Shown: positions 1 to 8,761, numbered from the stretch's first letter. The stretch is 64,000 bases of DNA from Pseudomonadota bacterium (GCA_018821785.1 JAHJLI010000131.1:45769-109768), one strand, 5' to 3'. Notes: generated by a model not told the origin, from the letters alone. Numbers and translations are program-made.

Positions 1-413
1 AAATTCTCTGCAGGCAGTTGTTCAAGGTTGATCATTTCACCGCTTGAGGGCAGGATGGTGCCGCTGTAGACGATTTTGCCATCGGTGTTGATGACATACA
101 TCAGGTGAATACCTGTTTTTGCCAATGTGTCCCATTGAAAATTTGAGGTAACAAAAGGCTCGTTGCCATCGACCGCATACTGATACAGGTCGTCCCAAAC
201 CGCCCAGTCGGTGCCCAGCTTTTCAACATGTCGGAGTTCGCGTTTTATAGAGGACGAACAGCGGGTTATATCCTTTATTGCTTCCTGCCGCTCGAGTTCG
301 GCGAATCCCGGCAGGACTATGTGAAAACGGATGAAATAATCGCCGGCGACAAAGAGCACGCAGAGAATAACCAGCAGTACCAATAGCTTGTAGGCTCTTG
401 TTGTTGTGGCCAT
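1..413 (-). CDS. CHASE4-type sensor protein, N-terminal part (runs off the window)
   Basis: Only the first 137 codons are present; the gene continues beyond the left edge. Reading from ATG at 413, residues 9-25 form one hydrophobic membrane helix, followed by an extracytoplasmic segment. Residues 69-79 (DWAVWDDLYQY) and the later FVTSNFQWDTL and VINTDGKIVYSG stretches are characteristic of CHASE4 sensory domains, which sit between two membrane helices in histidine kinases, diguanylate cyclases and chemoreceptors. The output domain is missing, so the type of signalling protein cannot be told. It is divergent from hcp. The domain name is recognised by eye from family pattern and could be another dCache/CHASE-like domain. 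Confidence 0.6.
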   Translation of the reverse strand, partial: MATTTRAYKLLVLLVILCVLFVAGDYFIRFHIVLPGFAELERQEAIKDITRCSSSIKRELRHVEKLGTDWAVWDDLYQYAVDGNEPFVTSNFQWDTLAKTGIHLMYVINTDGKIVYSGTILPSSGEMINLEQLPAEN

Positions 414-571
414 GGGTGAGTAGAGCAGGTTGTTAATTAAAAAATCCTTCGTGGCGGAACTGTCTGCAATTATTGTAGGTGAAAGACTCAGGCATTGTCA
501 AATATACTTCTGTTTTACTGATGCGGTCCCGAAATGGATCTTCTGGGTGGAGCACCATCGTGGAATACTAC

Positions 572-600
572 TTGGGATGTCCGTCAATAACGCATATAAT
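572..600 (+). promoter_or_regulatory. Predicted sigma-70 promoter of hcp
   Basis: TTGGGA (572-577), 17 nt, then a perfect TATAAT (595-600). The expected start of transcription near 607 leaves a leader of about 75 nt before the hcp start codon. Confidence 0.5.
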
Positions 601-606
601 TATCTG

Positions 607-617
607 TCAATCATTGA
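607..617. promoter_or_regulatory. Operator-like palindrome at the predicted hcp transcription start
   Basis: TCAATCATTGA has perfect 5-bp arms around one central base and lies just after the -10 box, where a repressor would act. GTCAAT occurs at its left edge (606-611) and also at 583-588. It is not a textbook FNR/CRP site (TTGAT-N4-ATCAA), so the regulator is not identified. Confidence 0.3.
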
Positions 618-681
618 TTAGAGCCGATCAAAACCTGCAGTAAAGCTCTGCAAAAATAATACCCTTGCAAGGAGGTACACT

Positions 682-2355
682 ATGTCCATGTTCTGTCATC
701 AGTGTCAGGAAACCGCCAAAAACACCGGATGCACCATCCAGGGCGTCTGCGGCAAAAAGGAGGATGTCGCCAATCTGCAGGATCTCTTTCTCTGGACTCT
801 CAAGGGGATTTCCCATTGGGGTGTCAGAGGCCGGGAATTTGACATTTATGATGAAGAGATCGCCTTTTTTATCGACAAAGGCCTCTTCGCCACCATTACC
901 AACGCCAATTTTAGCCGCAGCGACTTCCTAATATTTATCAAAAAAAGTGTTGACTATCGTCACAAATTAAAGGCGCAGGTGTGTCAGGCCTATAAAAAGG
1001 CCCACGGCAGGGATTTTACCGACCAGACACCGGAATGTGCCGCCTGGACCTATGACAATGAGGAGGAAATTCTCGCCAAGGCGACAAGTGGCGCCGGTGG
1101 CTGGCTTGAGATAGTAGACGAAGACGAACGTTCGTTAAAAGCCCTTATCCAATACGGACTGAAAGGGATGTCTGCCTATGCCGAGCATGCCTACCAATTA
1201 AAAAAGCACAGCCGCCCGATTTTCGAGTTTCTTATGGAAGGCCTTGCCGCCCTGGTAGATCCAACACTTAGCAAGGAAGATCTTTTAGCTCTTGTTATTA
1301 AAACCGGAAAGATGGGGGTTGAGACCATGGCCCTTCTTGATCAGGCCAATGCCGACGGCTATGGTGTCCCGGAAATGACCACAGTAAGTCTTGGCGTCCG
1401 TGGCAATCCCGGCATCCTTGTTACCGGCCATGATCTGGTCGATCTCCATGAATTGCTGGAACAGACCAAAGGTACTGGTATCGATGTGTACACCCATAGC
1501 GAGATGTTGCCGGCCCATTATTATCCAAAATTGAAGCAATATGACAATCTTGTCGGCAATTACGGCAACGCCTGGTGGCTGCAGAAAAAGGAACTGGAGT
1601 CCTTTCATGGTCCGATTCTTTTCACTTCAAACTGCATTGTTCCGCCCAATCCTGAACATATGGAGCGGATCTTTACCACCGGCGCGGTAGGTTTTGAAGG
1701 CTGCGTCCATATTCCCGACCGTAAAGATGGAAAGGCAAAGGATTTTTCTCAGATCATCAAGTTAGCTAAGACCTGCCAGGCCCCTCTGTCCCTTGAAACA
1801 GGGTCTATTGTCGGCGGCTTTGGCCATAATCAGGTGATGGCCTTGAAAGATAAAATCCTTGAAGCTGTAAAATCCGGGGCAATCAAACGTTTCGTGGTCA
1901 TGGCCGGTTGCGACGGTCGCCATAAAACTCGTGACTATTATACAAAAGTTGCGGAACTGCTGCCAAAAGACACGGTCATCTTGACCGCGGGATGCGCCAA
2001 ATATAAATATCTGAAACTTGATCTCGGCGACATCGGCGGCATCCCCAGGGTGCTTGATGCCGGTCAATGTAACGATTCCTATTCGCTCGCGGTGATTGCA
2101 CTCGAACTGCAGAAGGCCTTTGGAATGGGCGATATCAACGATCTGCCGATATCTTTTGATATTGCCTGGTACGAACAGAAGGCTGCATTAGTGCTCCTGG
2201 CGCTTCTTTACCTAGGGGTGCGAGGCATACGTCTTGGGCCGACCCTGCCAGGATTTCTCTCCCCCAACGTGGCAAAGACCTTGATTGAAAAATTTAACCT
2301 CAAGGGGATTACCACCCCTGAAGAAGATGTGGCGGCCATGATGGCCGGGCGTTAG
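682..2355 (+). CDS. hcp: Hybrid cluster protein (Hcp; NO / hydroxylamine reductase)
   Basis: 557 aa cytoplasmic iron-sulfur protein. The N-terminal cysteines C5, C8, C17 and C23 (CX2CX8CX5C) form the cubane ligand set of the short (class I) Hcp of strict anaerobes such as Desulfovibrio. Hybrid-cluster ligand regions are visible: [47 protein letters not shown] and GQCNDSYS. Family members reduce hydroxylamine in vitro and are thought to remove nitric oxide in vivo. The start is fixed by AAGGAGGT 6-7 nt upstream of ATG 682. It is a single gene with its own predicted promoter at 572-600; the next gene is convergent and no hcr-type reductase lies beside it. Confidence 0.95.
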   Translation: MSMFCHQCQETAKNTGCTIQGVCGKKEDVANLQDLFLWTLKGISHWGVRGREFDIYDEEIAFFIDKGLFATITNANFSRSDFLIFIKKSVDYRHKLKAQVCQAYKKAHGRDFTDQTPECAAWTYDNEEEILAKATSGAGGWLEIVDEDERSLKALIQYGLKGMSAYAEHAYQLKKHSRPIFEFLMEGLAALVDPTLSKEDLLALVIKTGKMGVETMALLDQANADGYGVPEMTTVSLGVRGNPGILVTGHDLVDLHELLEQTKGTGIDVYTHSEMLPAHYYPKLKQYDNLVGNYGNAWWLQKKELESFHGPILFTSNCIVPPNPEHMERIFTTGAVGFEGCVHIPDRKDGKAKDFSQIIKLAKTCQAPLSLETGSIVGGFGHNQVMALKDKILEAVKSGAIKRFVVMAGCDGRHKTRDYYTKVAELLPKDTVILTAGCAKYKYLKLDLGDIGGIPRVLDAGQCNDSYSLAVIALELQKAFGMGDINDLPISFDIAWYEQKAALVLLALLYLGVRGIRLGPTLPGFLSPNVAKTLIEKFNLKGITTPEEDVAAMMAGR

Positions 2356-2463
2356 AAAAGGTTTTCACGTTGGTATGAGGGTACATATTTCGCTCATATG
2401 ACGACAAACAGCCAAGCATTTGTATTTCTGCAAGGAGTGGCTGCTCGGCCACCGTGCGTTGTG

Positions 2464-2511
2464 AAAAAAGAATGGCTATTGCTGAGGCCATGGCCTCAGC
2501 AATAGCCATTC
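2464..2511 (-). terminator. Rho-independent terminator of the repeat-protein gene
   Basis: Bases 2470-2511 are a perfect 42-bp palindrome (two 20-bp arms around a central AT). On the minus strand it is followed by TTTTTT (complement of 2464-2469). It lies 16 bp past the stop of the repeat-protein gene and separates it from convergent hcp. The lack of any mismatch is unusual for a terminator stem. Confidence 0.8.
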
Positions 2512-2526
2512 TCCCAAGAAGACTTT

Positions 2527-4197
2527 CTATTTAATTGGTTTTCCCAAGGAGTCGTATTGTACGCCGGAGACAACAGAGTTCATGATGGCATCGCCACCTC
2601 CCGCGATATTCGTTCCCCCTGCCGAGATATTGGTGACGCCGCTGGTATTGACAACTGAGCCGAGAACAGCTCTACCGCCTGCGGCAATATTAGTCCCTCC
2701 GCCGGAGATGTTGGTTACTCCCGAAGAGTTTACCACCGAGCCGAGATGAGCGGTACCTCCGGCGGCCACGTTCAAGCCACCCCCTGAGATATTTGTTACT
2801 CCTGATGAGTTGACAACCGAGCCGAGATTCGCCGTGCCGCCCATGGCGATATTGGTGCCTCCGCCGGAGATATTAAGGACATCGCTTGAGTTCACCACCG
2901 ATCCCAGATTTGCCTTGCCGCCGGAGGCGATATTTGTGCCTCCGCCGGAGATATTGACAGAGTTACTTGAGTTAACGGTTGAGCCCAGGTTTGCCTTACC
3001 ACCGCCAGTGGCCACGTTGGTGCCTCCGCCCGAAATGTTGACGGAATTCTTTGAGTTCACGGTTGAGCCCAGATTTGCTTTACCACCGCCAGTGGCGAGG
3101 TTGGTGCCTCCACCGGAGATATTGACAGAGTTGCTTGAGTTGACGGTTGAGCCCAGATTTGCTTTACCACCGCCAGTGGCGATGTTTGTGCCTCCGCCGG
3201 AGATATTGACAGAGTCGCTCGAGTTGACGGTTGAGCCTAGATTTGCCTTGCTGCCATCGATTGCGATGTTTGTGCCTCCGCCGGAGATGTTGACTGTATT
3301 GCTTGATTTGATGGTTGAACCGAGGTTCGCCTCACCACCGCCAATCGCGACATTGGTGCCCCCTCCTGATATATTTACAGCATCCTTGGAGTTGAGCGTT
3401 GATCCTAGATTTGCCTTGCCGCCATCGATTGCGACATTGGTGCCTCCCGCCGAAACATTAACGGCATTCTCAGAATCCAAGACACTCCCCAGGTTTGCCT
3501 TGCTGCCGACGCCGGCGGCAATGTTGGTGCCTCCGCCGGAGACATTGACGACATTTTTGGATGTTGCAACTGAGCCGAGATTGGCGGTGTTGCTGTCTCC
3601 AACTGCTATATTAGTCCCGCCGTTGGAAACATTGACTACACCTTCCGAATTGATCACGCTGCCGAGATTAGCCTCATTGGAGCTGCCGACGGCGATGTTT
3701 GTTCCACCTTTATTAATATTGACGACGTCACCTCTTGTGCCGTTGGCGATCACACTGCCTTGATTGGCTGTATTGCTGTCGCCGATAGCAAGATTGGTGC
3801 CCCCTTCGTTGGTGTTGATGACAGTTCCCCGGCTGTTGTTCATTTCGACCGAACCGAGATTTGCTTTATTTCCCTCTCCGACGGTAACGACAGTTCCATC
3901 CTTGGTAAAATTTATAACGGTCGCATCGCTATTTTTCATCTCGATTGAGCCGAGGTTGGATTTGTTGTTTGCCCCAACGGCAATGTTGACGGATTCGCCG
4001 TCTGCCTTGTTGATGACTATTCCGTCGACTGACTTAAGTTTTATTGAACCGGTGTTGGCGACGTTATTTTCGCCGATTGCAATGTTCATCTTTTTGATGC
4101 CATCTGCTTCATTGACAACAATTGCTTCCGCACTCAGCAGAATCGTTGGATGCAAGAGAAAGAGTATTCCCGCAATCGCTAATAGATATTTTTTCAT
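2527..4197 (-). CDS. Secreted 18-repeat protein, predicted solenoid or amyloid-like
   Basis: 556 aa, function unknown. Residues 1-25 are a Sec signal peptide (MKKYLLAIAGILFLLHP... ending near SAEA). The rest is 18 head-to-tail repeats built on V-N-I-S-G-G-G-T-N-I-A-x-G-x-x-x-A-N-L-G-S-x-x-N-S. Repeat lengths fall from 34 residues at the N-terminus to 27 at the C-terminus. The G-x-x-N-x-A-N-x-G core of the first repeats recalls curlin and hep/Hag head repeats, but there is no YadA anchor, LPXTG or autotransporter barrel. AAGGAG lies 8 nt upstream of ATG 4197. It has its own promoter (4281-4309) and terminator (2464-2511), so it is monocistronic. A stacked beta-solenoid on or outside the cell surface is my inference. 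Confidence 0.7.
   Translation of the reverse strand: MKKYLLAIAGILFLLHPTILLSAEAIVVNEADGIKKMNIAIGENNVANTGSIKLKSVDGIVINKADGESVNIAVGANNKSNLGSIEMKNSDATVINFTKDGTVVTVGEGNKANLGSVEMNNSRGTVINTNEGGTNLAIGDSNTANQGSVIANGTRGDVVNINKGGTNIAVGSSNEANLGSVINSEGVVNVSNGGTNIAVGDSNTANLGSVATSKNVVNVSGGGTNIAAGVGSKANLGSVLDSENAVNVSAGGTNVAIDGGKANLGSTLNSKDAVNISGGGTNVAIGGGEANLGSTIKSSNTVNISGGGTNIAIDGSKANLGSTVNSSDSVNISGGGTNIATGGGKANLGSTVNSSNSVNISGGGTNLATGGGKANLGSTVNSKNSVNISGGGTNVATGGGKANLGSTVNSSNSVNISGGGTNIASGGKANLGSVVNSSDVLNISGGGTNIAMGGTANLGSVVNSSGVTNISGGGLNVAAGGTAHLGSVVNSSGVTNISGGGTNIAAGGRAVLGSVVNTSGVTNISAGGTNIAGGGDAIMNSVVSGVQYDSLGKPIK
2560..4122 (-). repeat. In-frame tandem repeat array, about 81-102 bp units
   Basis: The DNA behind the 18 protein repeats. 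Units near 2900-3300 are almost identical at the DNA level (84-bp period), while units near 3700-4120 are diverged and longer. This suggests recent duplication or gene conversion toward the C-terminal half. It is coding and not a CRISPR: there are no spacers and the unit length is always a multiple of three. Confidence 0.85.
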
Positions 4198-4226
4198 GAT
4201 TCCAGCTCCTTAATACGGATTTTCAT
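4194..4226 (-). CDS. Possible 10-codon leader ORF coupled to the repeat protein
   Basis: ATG at 4226 opens a 10-residue frame (MKIRIKELES) whose TGA overlaps the ATG of the repeat-protein gene (ATGA). The Shine-Dalgarno of the downstream gene lies inside it. Its own AAGGAG is only 3 nt from its ATG, which is short. It may be chance or may couple translation. Confidence 0.25.
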   Translation of the reverse strand: MKIRIKELES

Positions 4227-4280
4227 AAACTCCTTGGCACACGGCCAGGGAAGATAAAAAAGGCCAACTTAATAATATAT

Positions 4281-4309
4281 ACTATAACATCTTCGGAGCT
4301 TTTAGTTAA
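4281..4309 (-). promoter_or_regulatory. Predicted sigma-70 promoter of the repeat-protein gene
   Basis: On the minus strand TTAACT (4309-4304), 17 nt, TATAGT (4286-4281), followed by an A/T-rich stretch. It lies between the histidine kinase gene and the repeat-protein gene and reads toward the latter. Confidence 0.45.
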
Positions 4310-4404
4310 GAAAAACCTCTGAAAACGCAAAAAACAGAAAGTTACGAAAACAGCGCCATAAAGAGGTGTTGCATAGATTGAATTGTTATGCACATTTAAT
4401 GGAA

Positions 4405-7338
4405 TTATTCGGCAAAGCGTGTTGGCACTGCAGCCAAAACCTTCTCGAATTCGCTCATATTGTAAGGTTTGGCAATTGCTCCGCGAAAACCATATTCACG
4501 GTAATTTGCCATGATAGTGTCGTTCGAGTAACCGCTTGAGACAATGAGATAAGCATCGGGGGCGGCAGCGAGGAGTTGTTCGGCGGCCTGCTTTCCGCCA
4601 AGTCCACCGGGAATAGTTAAATCCATGATAACTGCCAGATATGGTGTTTTCGATCGGACGGACTCTCGGTAAAGTTCGATGGCTTCTTCACCACCGGCAC
4701 ATGTTGTAACCGCATATCCTAAATGGTTGAGCATGGTGGTGGCGATGTTTCGTATCATCTCATCGTCATCCATGACCAGCACTTCTCCCCCTTTATGAAC
4801 TTTGTCGTTTTGTGTCGCTACGGGTGTTAATTCTCCGGGGGATGCACCGATCGACGGCATATAGATGGTGAAAGTAGTTCCCTTGCCGAGCACTGAATTT
4901 GCAATGATATGCCCATCATGTCTCTGGATGATTGAGTAGGTCGTGGCGAGTCCCAGGCCGGTCCCGCTCTGTTTGGTTGAGAAGTAGGGGTCAAATATTT
5001 TCCCCAGGTTGTCCTGCGATATGCCGCATCCCTCGTCACTGAGTTGCAACTTGATATATGTTCCCGCGACTAGGCTAAAGGTGTTATTTTCAGGCAGGAC
5101 CACATTCTCAGCGGTAATTGTCAGAGTTCCACCTCCGGGCATTGCCTGTGAGGCATTAATAATCAGATTATTGAGTATTTGGCTGATTTGTCCCTCATCG
5201 GCCTCTATTGCATGAAGTGACTCTGCTATATTGACAACCGACTGCACATTCGAACCCCGAAGCATCAGGGATACCGAATCGCGGACAAGACGTTGAAGGA
5301 AAACTACTTTTTTGTTCGGTTCACCTCCCCTGGCAAAAGTAAGGAGTTGTCGCGCCAACTCGGCAGCCCTTTTTGACGCTTTGGCGGCTTCGGCAAGCGG
5401 TTTCTGCGCCCGATGTTCTTGTTCGATAAGAACCTGCAAAAACGAGATATTACCCAAGATTCCTGTTAGTATATTGTTGAAATCATGGGCAATGCCGCCA
5501 GCCAGAAGGCCCAGGGAGTCAAGTTTTTCAATCTTTTGCTGTTCATTTTCATGGTTTTTCAGCTCAGTAATATCCTCCAGGGTGGCGATAACATCTGTAG
5601 GCGAGTGACCGGGGTTCACCGGGCTGAATATGCCGCGAAGGTAGGTGGTCTTTCCACCGGTAATGGAGGTGTAGGAGTCTTCGTAAGAGACAATTTCACC
5701 GGCCAGGGCTTTTTTAATAGTTTTCTGCATCTTGCGAGTGCTTTGCCGGGCGGTATTAAAGCCGAGAAGTTTTTCTCTGCTTGAACCCATCATCTCAACA
5801 AACTTATCGTTGAAATCGACGATCGTCCCTTCGGAGTCGAAGCTGATTACCGCCAAGGGAGATTTCTCAAAGATAATCCGATATCTCTGTTCATTTTCTC
5901 GCAATGCTTCTTCCATTCTCTTACGCTCGGTGATGTCGATGCTATAGCCGGCCAGTAATGCTTTTCCTCCTTGAGTTATGGGAAATTTGATCGTCGAGTA
6001 GGTTCTCCCGTCGAGATAGTCCTCTGTTTGCAAGGGGACACCACTCCTGACAACCTGCCAATCATCAGCAATTGTCTTGTCTGCAAATTCTGCTGGAAAT
6101 ATTTCGGAAATAGACTTGCCGATCAACTCCGAACTGGTTTTGCCGAGCAATGAACCGTATGCTTCACTGGCCTTTACAATGCAGCTTTCTCCGGCATTAA
6201 CCTCCTTGATATAGACATGCACGGGGGAATAACGGAGAAAAAGAGAAAAAATTTCATTGGCCTCGCGCATATCATCGATTGCTTTTTTTCTCGCCAGGGC
6301 GTCTCCAATATGCCTGGCAACGTATACCAGAAGATCCTTGTCTTTATCGGTGTATATTTCTTCATGATAATTCTGAACAAGGACAACACCGGCAAGATGC
6401 TCGAGAAAAAAAGGCACGCCGACCAGGGAGTGGGCTTTCGTTCCAAGGGGTTGTATGCTGTTTACCTGGCAAAACTCATCAAAAATTTCAGGACCTAACA
6501 AAACCGGCTTGCCGTTTTGAAGTAAGAAGCCTGACATGCTGAGTTTTTCTTGCGGGTCGATTTTAAACTCCATTCCCTGTAAGTACGAATCGAATTCGTC
6601 ACAATAATAGACGAATTTTATATATTGCTCACCTTCTCGCTCTTGGCGCAGAGCAATAAAAAAATTTCTGGCATTGATAAGGCGACCAACGATGTTGTGC
6701 AACGATTTGTAAAGATCGTCCTCGTTAGATATTTGATGGGCCTGCTCGCTGATGTCGTAAAGTGCTTGCTGGAGTTGTTTAGAACTCTCTGGAGTGGTTG
6801 ATAATATTTTAAGTCGGGCGATTATATCCATGCTTTTTATGTGCCAGCCGAGAATCGCCGTCAGAGTCTGTATGCCGAAAAGGTAGTCATCCGGAAACAT
6901 TGGCAGTTTCTTGCTGCCGACATAAAGAATCGCCGCAAGCCGCTCGCCCATAAATATGGGGAAAAGGGCGTGGGAGACATTACCTGTCTCGGCAATAAAT
7001 GATGGGGTGGCGCTGTCTGTGGTGAAAACCTGATAAAGGCGGTGCCTGTTGAAATCTTTAAGGAGTGGATCATCCCCTGGGATTCCGAGCGGAACAGTGG
7101 GAGAGAGCAACTCTGTGTCCAGCGCAGATGATCGTAGTGGAAAAAAGATTTTCTCGATATCCTGGTAAAAATAGATTTCAAAAAAGGCTTGGCCGAGGTT
7201 CGGGAAAATCTGTTCGTGAAGGAAGGTGTTGAAGCCCTCGATCGTAGTGTCTTCGGCACATCCTTGACAATATTTGCCAATCAGCTGGAGAAATCTTTTT
7301 GGTTCTATCAAAAAAGAGGAGTTTTGGCTATTTTTCAT
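4405..7338 (-). CDS. Hybrid sensor histidine kinase / response regulator (GAF-GAF-PAS-PAS-HisKA-HATPase-REC)
   Basis: 977 aa, no membrane segments, so a soluble sensor. Order by eye: GAF-like regions about 20-180 and 200-350, PAS about 356-470 (ending DITERKRMEE) and 480-595, HisKA with the phospho-acceptor His618 in GGIAHDFNNIL, HATPase_c about 720-835 (N-box IINASQAMPGGG, G-box GTGLGLATTY), and a C-terminal receiver with the acidic VMDDDE patch, phospho-acceptor Asp906 (AVIMDL) and conserved Lys in AIAKPY. The build is typical of cytosolic hybrid kinases in Deltaproteobacteria. The ligand is unknown. No partner regulator lies next to it; the downstream gene is the secreted repeat protein, but a 207-bp gap with its own promoter argues against an operon. 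Confidence 0.9.
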   Translation of the reverse strand: MKNSQNSSFLIEPKRFLQLIGKYCQGCAEDTTIEGFNTFLHEQIFPNLGQAFFEIYFYQDIEKIFFPLRSSALDTELLSPTVPLGIPGDDPLLKDFNRHRLYQVFTTDSATPSFIAETGNVSHALFPIFMGERLAAILYVGSKKLPMFPDDYLFGIQTLTAILGWHIKSMDIIARLKILSTTPESSKQLQQALYDISEQAHQISNEDDLYKSLHNIVGRLINARNFFIALRQEREGEQYIKFVYYCDEFDSYLQGMEFKIDPQEKLSMSGFLLQNGKPVLLGPEIFDEFCQVNSIQPLGTKAHSLVGVPFFLEHLAGVVLVQNYHEEIYTDKDKDLLVYVARHIGDALARKKAIDDMREANEIFSLFLRYSPVHVYIKEVNAGESCIVKASEAYGSLLGKTSSELIGKSISEIFPAEFADKTIADDWQVVRSGVPLQTEDYLDGRTYSTIKFPITQGGKALLAGYSIDITERKRMEEALRENEQRYRIIFEKSPLAVISFDSEGTIVDFNDKFVEMMGSSREKLLGFNTARQSTRKMQKTIKKALAGEIVSYEDSYTSITGGKTTYLRGIFSPVNPGHSPTDVIATLEDITELKNHENEQQKIEKLDSLGLLAGGIAHDFNNILTGILGNISFLQVLIEQEHRAQKPLAEAAKASKRAAELARQLLTFARGGEPNKKVVFLQRLVRDSVSLMLRGSNVQSVVNIAESLHAIEADEGQISQILNNLIINASQAMPGGGTLTITAENVVLPENNTFSLVAGTYIKLQLSDEGCGISQDNLGKIFDPYFSTKQSGTGLGLATTYSIIQRHDGHIIANSVLGKGTTFTIYMPSIGASPGELTPVATQNDKVHKGGEVLVMDDDEMIRNIATTMLNHLGYAVTTCAGGEEAIELYRESVRSKTPYLAVIMDLTIPGGLGGKQAAEQLLAAAPDAYLIVSSGYSNDTIMANYREYGFRGAIAKPYNMSEFEKVLAAVPTRFAE

Positions 7339-7377
7339 GAAGGTTCTATAAGCTTGTTTGCAGTTTGTATGAAAGGA

Positions 7378-7406
7378 TTGACAATAAACTGGCTACCCAT
7401 CATAAT
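7378..7406 (+). promoter_or_regulatory. Strong predicted sigma-70 promoter upstream of crcB
   Basis: A consensus TTGACA (7378-7383), 17 nt, CATAAT (7401-7406). It reads rightward and leaves a leader of about 195 nt before the crcB start codon. It lies just upstream of the divergent histidine kinase gene. Confidence 0.65.
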
Positions 7407-7477
7407 AAATGATTATTTTTCCAAAGAAAAGGATAACCTTGTTTTCATAATGGAGCCAGGATGCAAGGTATAAGAGG

Positions 7478-7527
7478 CAACACCCCAACCGATCGGAGAG
7501 CTATTCTCTAAGATCAGAGAGGTGTTG
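7478..7527 (+). ncRNA. Structured 5' leader of the crcB-DUF190 transcript, class unknown
   Basis: Nested pairing: outer stem CAACACC (7478-7484) with GGTGTTG (7521-7527), then GATC (7491-7494) with GATC (7512-7515), and AGAG (7497-7500) with CTCT (7506-7509). crcB genes are often controlled by fluoride riboswitches, but I could not find that motif's hallmark segments here, so this is described only as a structured leader. Further down, TTCCT/AGGAA/TTCCT segments at about 7575-7593 could form mutually exclusive short hairpins near the ribosome binding site. Confidence 0.35.
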
Positions 7528-7608
7528 GATTCGTGAGACACTGTTGCGACAATAGCTTTTTAAAGAGACTCCTTCCTGGAGGAATGTGTTCCTGACAAGG
7601 ACTGACAT

Positions 7609-7992
7609 ATGTTAAATTCCATTTTGGCAATCAGCCTGGGGGCGGCGGCTGGCGCGGTTTTGCGCTGGCTGCTCGGACTTTCCTTGAATTCGTTGTTTCC
7701 AACCATCCCGCTTGGCACCTTGACCGCCAATCTGATCGGTGGCTATCTCATCGGTGTAGCCGTGGCACTGCTTGCCGGCCATCCCGATCTGGCGCCGGAG
7801 TGGCGGCTATTGATTATTACCGGCTTTCTCGGCGGCTTGACTACCTTTTCCACTTTTTCAGCGGAGGTTACCACTTTGCTTCAGCAGAGTCGATTGTTCT
7901 GGGCAGGGATGGCAATTTGCATCCATGTCGTTGGTTCACTGGTGATGACAATCCTCGGTATTGCCAGTGTTGCCTTATATAAACGTATCTGA
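7609..7992 (+). CDS. crcB: Fluoride ion channel CrcB/FluC
   Basis: 127 aa inner-membrane protein with four hydrophobic helices. Family motifs: [13 protein letters not shown] near the N-terminus, [14 protein letters not shown] in the second helix (the polar-track Asn) and [16 protein letters not shown] in the third (the Phe-box/Na+ region). FluC proteins work as dual-topology dimers that export fluoride. Start ATG 7609, with AAGGA about 8 nt upstream. A DUF190 gene follows after 13 bp, a common pairing. Because this is a single copy, a homodimer is expected. Confidence 0.93.
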   Translation: MLNSILAISLGAAAGAVLRWLLGLSLNSLFPTIPLGTLTANLIGGYLIGVAVALLAGHPDLAPEWRLLIITGFLGGLTTFSTFSAEVTTLLQQSRLFWAGMAICIHVVGSLVMTILGIASVALYKRI

Positions 7993-8005
7993 AAGGAAAC
8001 CTACC

Positions 8006-8329
8006 ATGACCGGTTATCAATTATCATTTTTCACCCAGCAGGATCGCAGGCATGGCAACCATTCTCTGGCCCATTGGCTGCTTGAGGAGGCGCGCAAGAT
8101 AGGGGTCAGCGGCGCCACCCTGATTGCCGGTGCCGAGGGTTTCGGACATGACCGAAAAATCCGCTCCACTCATTTCTTTGAACTAACCGATCAGCCCATA
8201 GAGGTGACTATGGCGGTCAGCAGCACAGATGTTGATCGGTTGTTTGCAAGGTTGCAGGAGGAAGGGGTGAATATTTTCTACGTCAAGGCCCCGATCGAGT
8301 TCGGCATGACCGGCGACCTTTGGAAATAA
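8006..8329 (+). CDS. DUF190 family protein (PII-like fold)
   Basis: 107 aa small soluble protein of the DUF190 family, often encoded beside crcB. Typical segments: LSFFTQQDRRHGNHSLAHWL, GVSGATLIAGAEGFGHDRKI and a C-terminal YVKAPIEFG. Solved family members have a ferredoxin-like fold related to PII signalling proteins; the biochemical role is not known. GAAAGGAAAC precedes ATG 8006, which is preferred over upstream in-frame codons that would overlap crcB. It is co-transcribed with crcB. Confidence 0.85.
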   Translation: MTGYQLSFFTQQDRRHGNHSLAHWLLEEARKIGVSGATLIAGAEGFGHDRKIRSTHFFELTDQPIEVTMAVSSTDVDRLFARLQEEGVNIFYVKAPIEFGMTGDLWK

Positions 8330-8390
8330 TCCGACAAGAGTCAATAGCGCTGGAATCCCATATTTTCTAATGGGTGTTAAGTTTCTTAAG

Positions 8391-8434
8391 AATGAATTTT
8401 TAAGATACATATCGCCCTTTTGCGAGGGGTAGAA
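8391..8434 (+). repeat. Dispersed hairpin element, copy 1
   Basis: Diverged copy: AATGAATTTTTAAGATACATAT head followed by a CGCCC/GCG..GGGG hairpin. It fills the gap between the DUF190 gene and the stop of the minus-strand gene at 8435. It aligns best with the copy at 22728-22770. Confidence 0.4.
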
Positions 8435-8761
8435 TCACTTGTCGGAGTCTTTGGGATGGATCATGTTTCCATCCTTTCTGGTGAAGTAAGCCTTGGGATC
8501 GTATTGAAGATCATCAAAAGTCTTGGCTAATAGGTCCTTTTTTTTCTCGATGCAGGAATCTTTTGCAGCCTTTCTTGCACGCTCACGGCAAGTTTGCAGG
8601 GCTATTTTATATTCTTCTATGAGCAGGAGTCTTTCTATAGAAATTCTTTTATCGAGTGGCAGTTTGGCATTGCTCGCATGGGTTGTACTGCCAAGAAAGA
8701 AAAAGGAAAAAATGGTCAGGATGAAAATGATTCTCATATGGCGCCTCTGCTGTTTTTCCAT
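8435..8761 (-). CDS. Small exported protein of unknown function
   Basis: 108 aa from ATG 8761, which has GGAG 5 nt upstream; a later Met (MRIIFILT...) is also a plausible start. A signal peptide ends near THASNA. The mature part is about 75 residues, highly charged, predicted helical, with two cysteines (QTCRERARKAAKDSCIEKK) spaced 10 residues apart in a helix and so possibly disulfide-bonded. I recognise no family. It is divergent from the ZraP-like gene, and its 5' region borders the sigma-54 regulatory sites at 8807-8856, so it may be co-controlled. Confidence 0.6.
   Translation of the reverse strand: MEKQQRRHMRIIFILTIFSFFFLGSTTHASNAKLPLDKRISIERLLLIEEYKIALQTCRERARKAAKDSCIEKKKDLLAKTFDDLQYDPKAYFTRKDGNMIHPKDSDK

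Noticed and set aside
2560..4122. CRISPR-like array
   Set aside because: The repeats are contiguous, of 81-102 bp and in frame, with no spacers.
2810..4213. Long open frames on the plus strand opposite the repeat protein (Pro-rich repeats)
   Set aside because: They are mirror images of the in-frame repeats on the minus strand, with no ribosome site; the minus-strand frame has a signal peptide, promoter and terminator.
7400..7608. Fluoride riboswitch before crcB
   Set aside because: The expected GAUG...CUGAUG...CCUAC-type segments were not found; only generic stems are visible.
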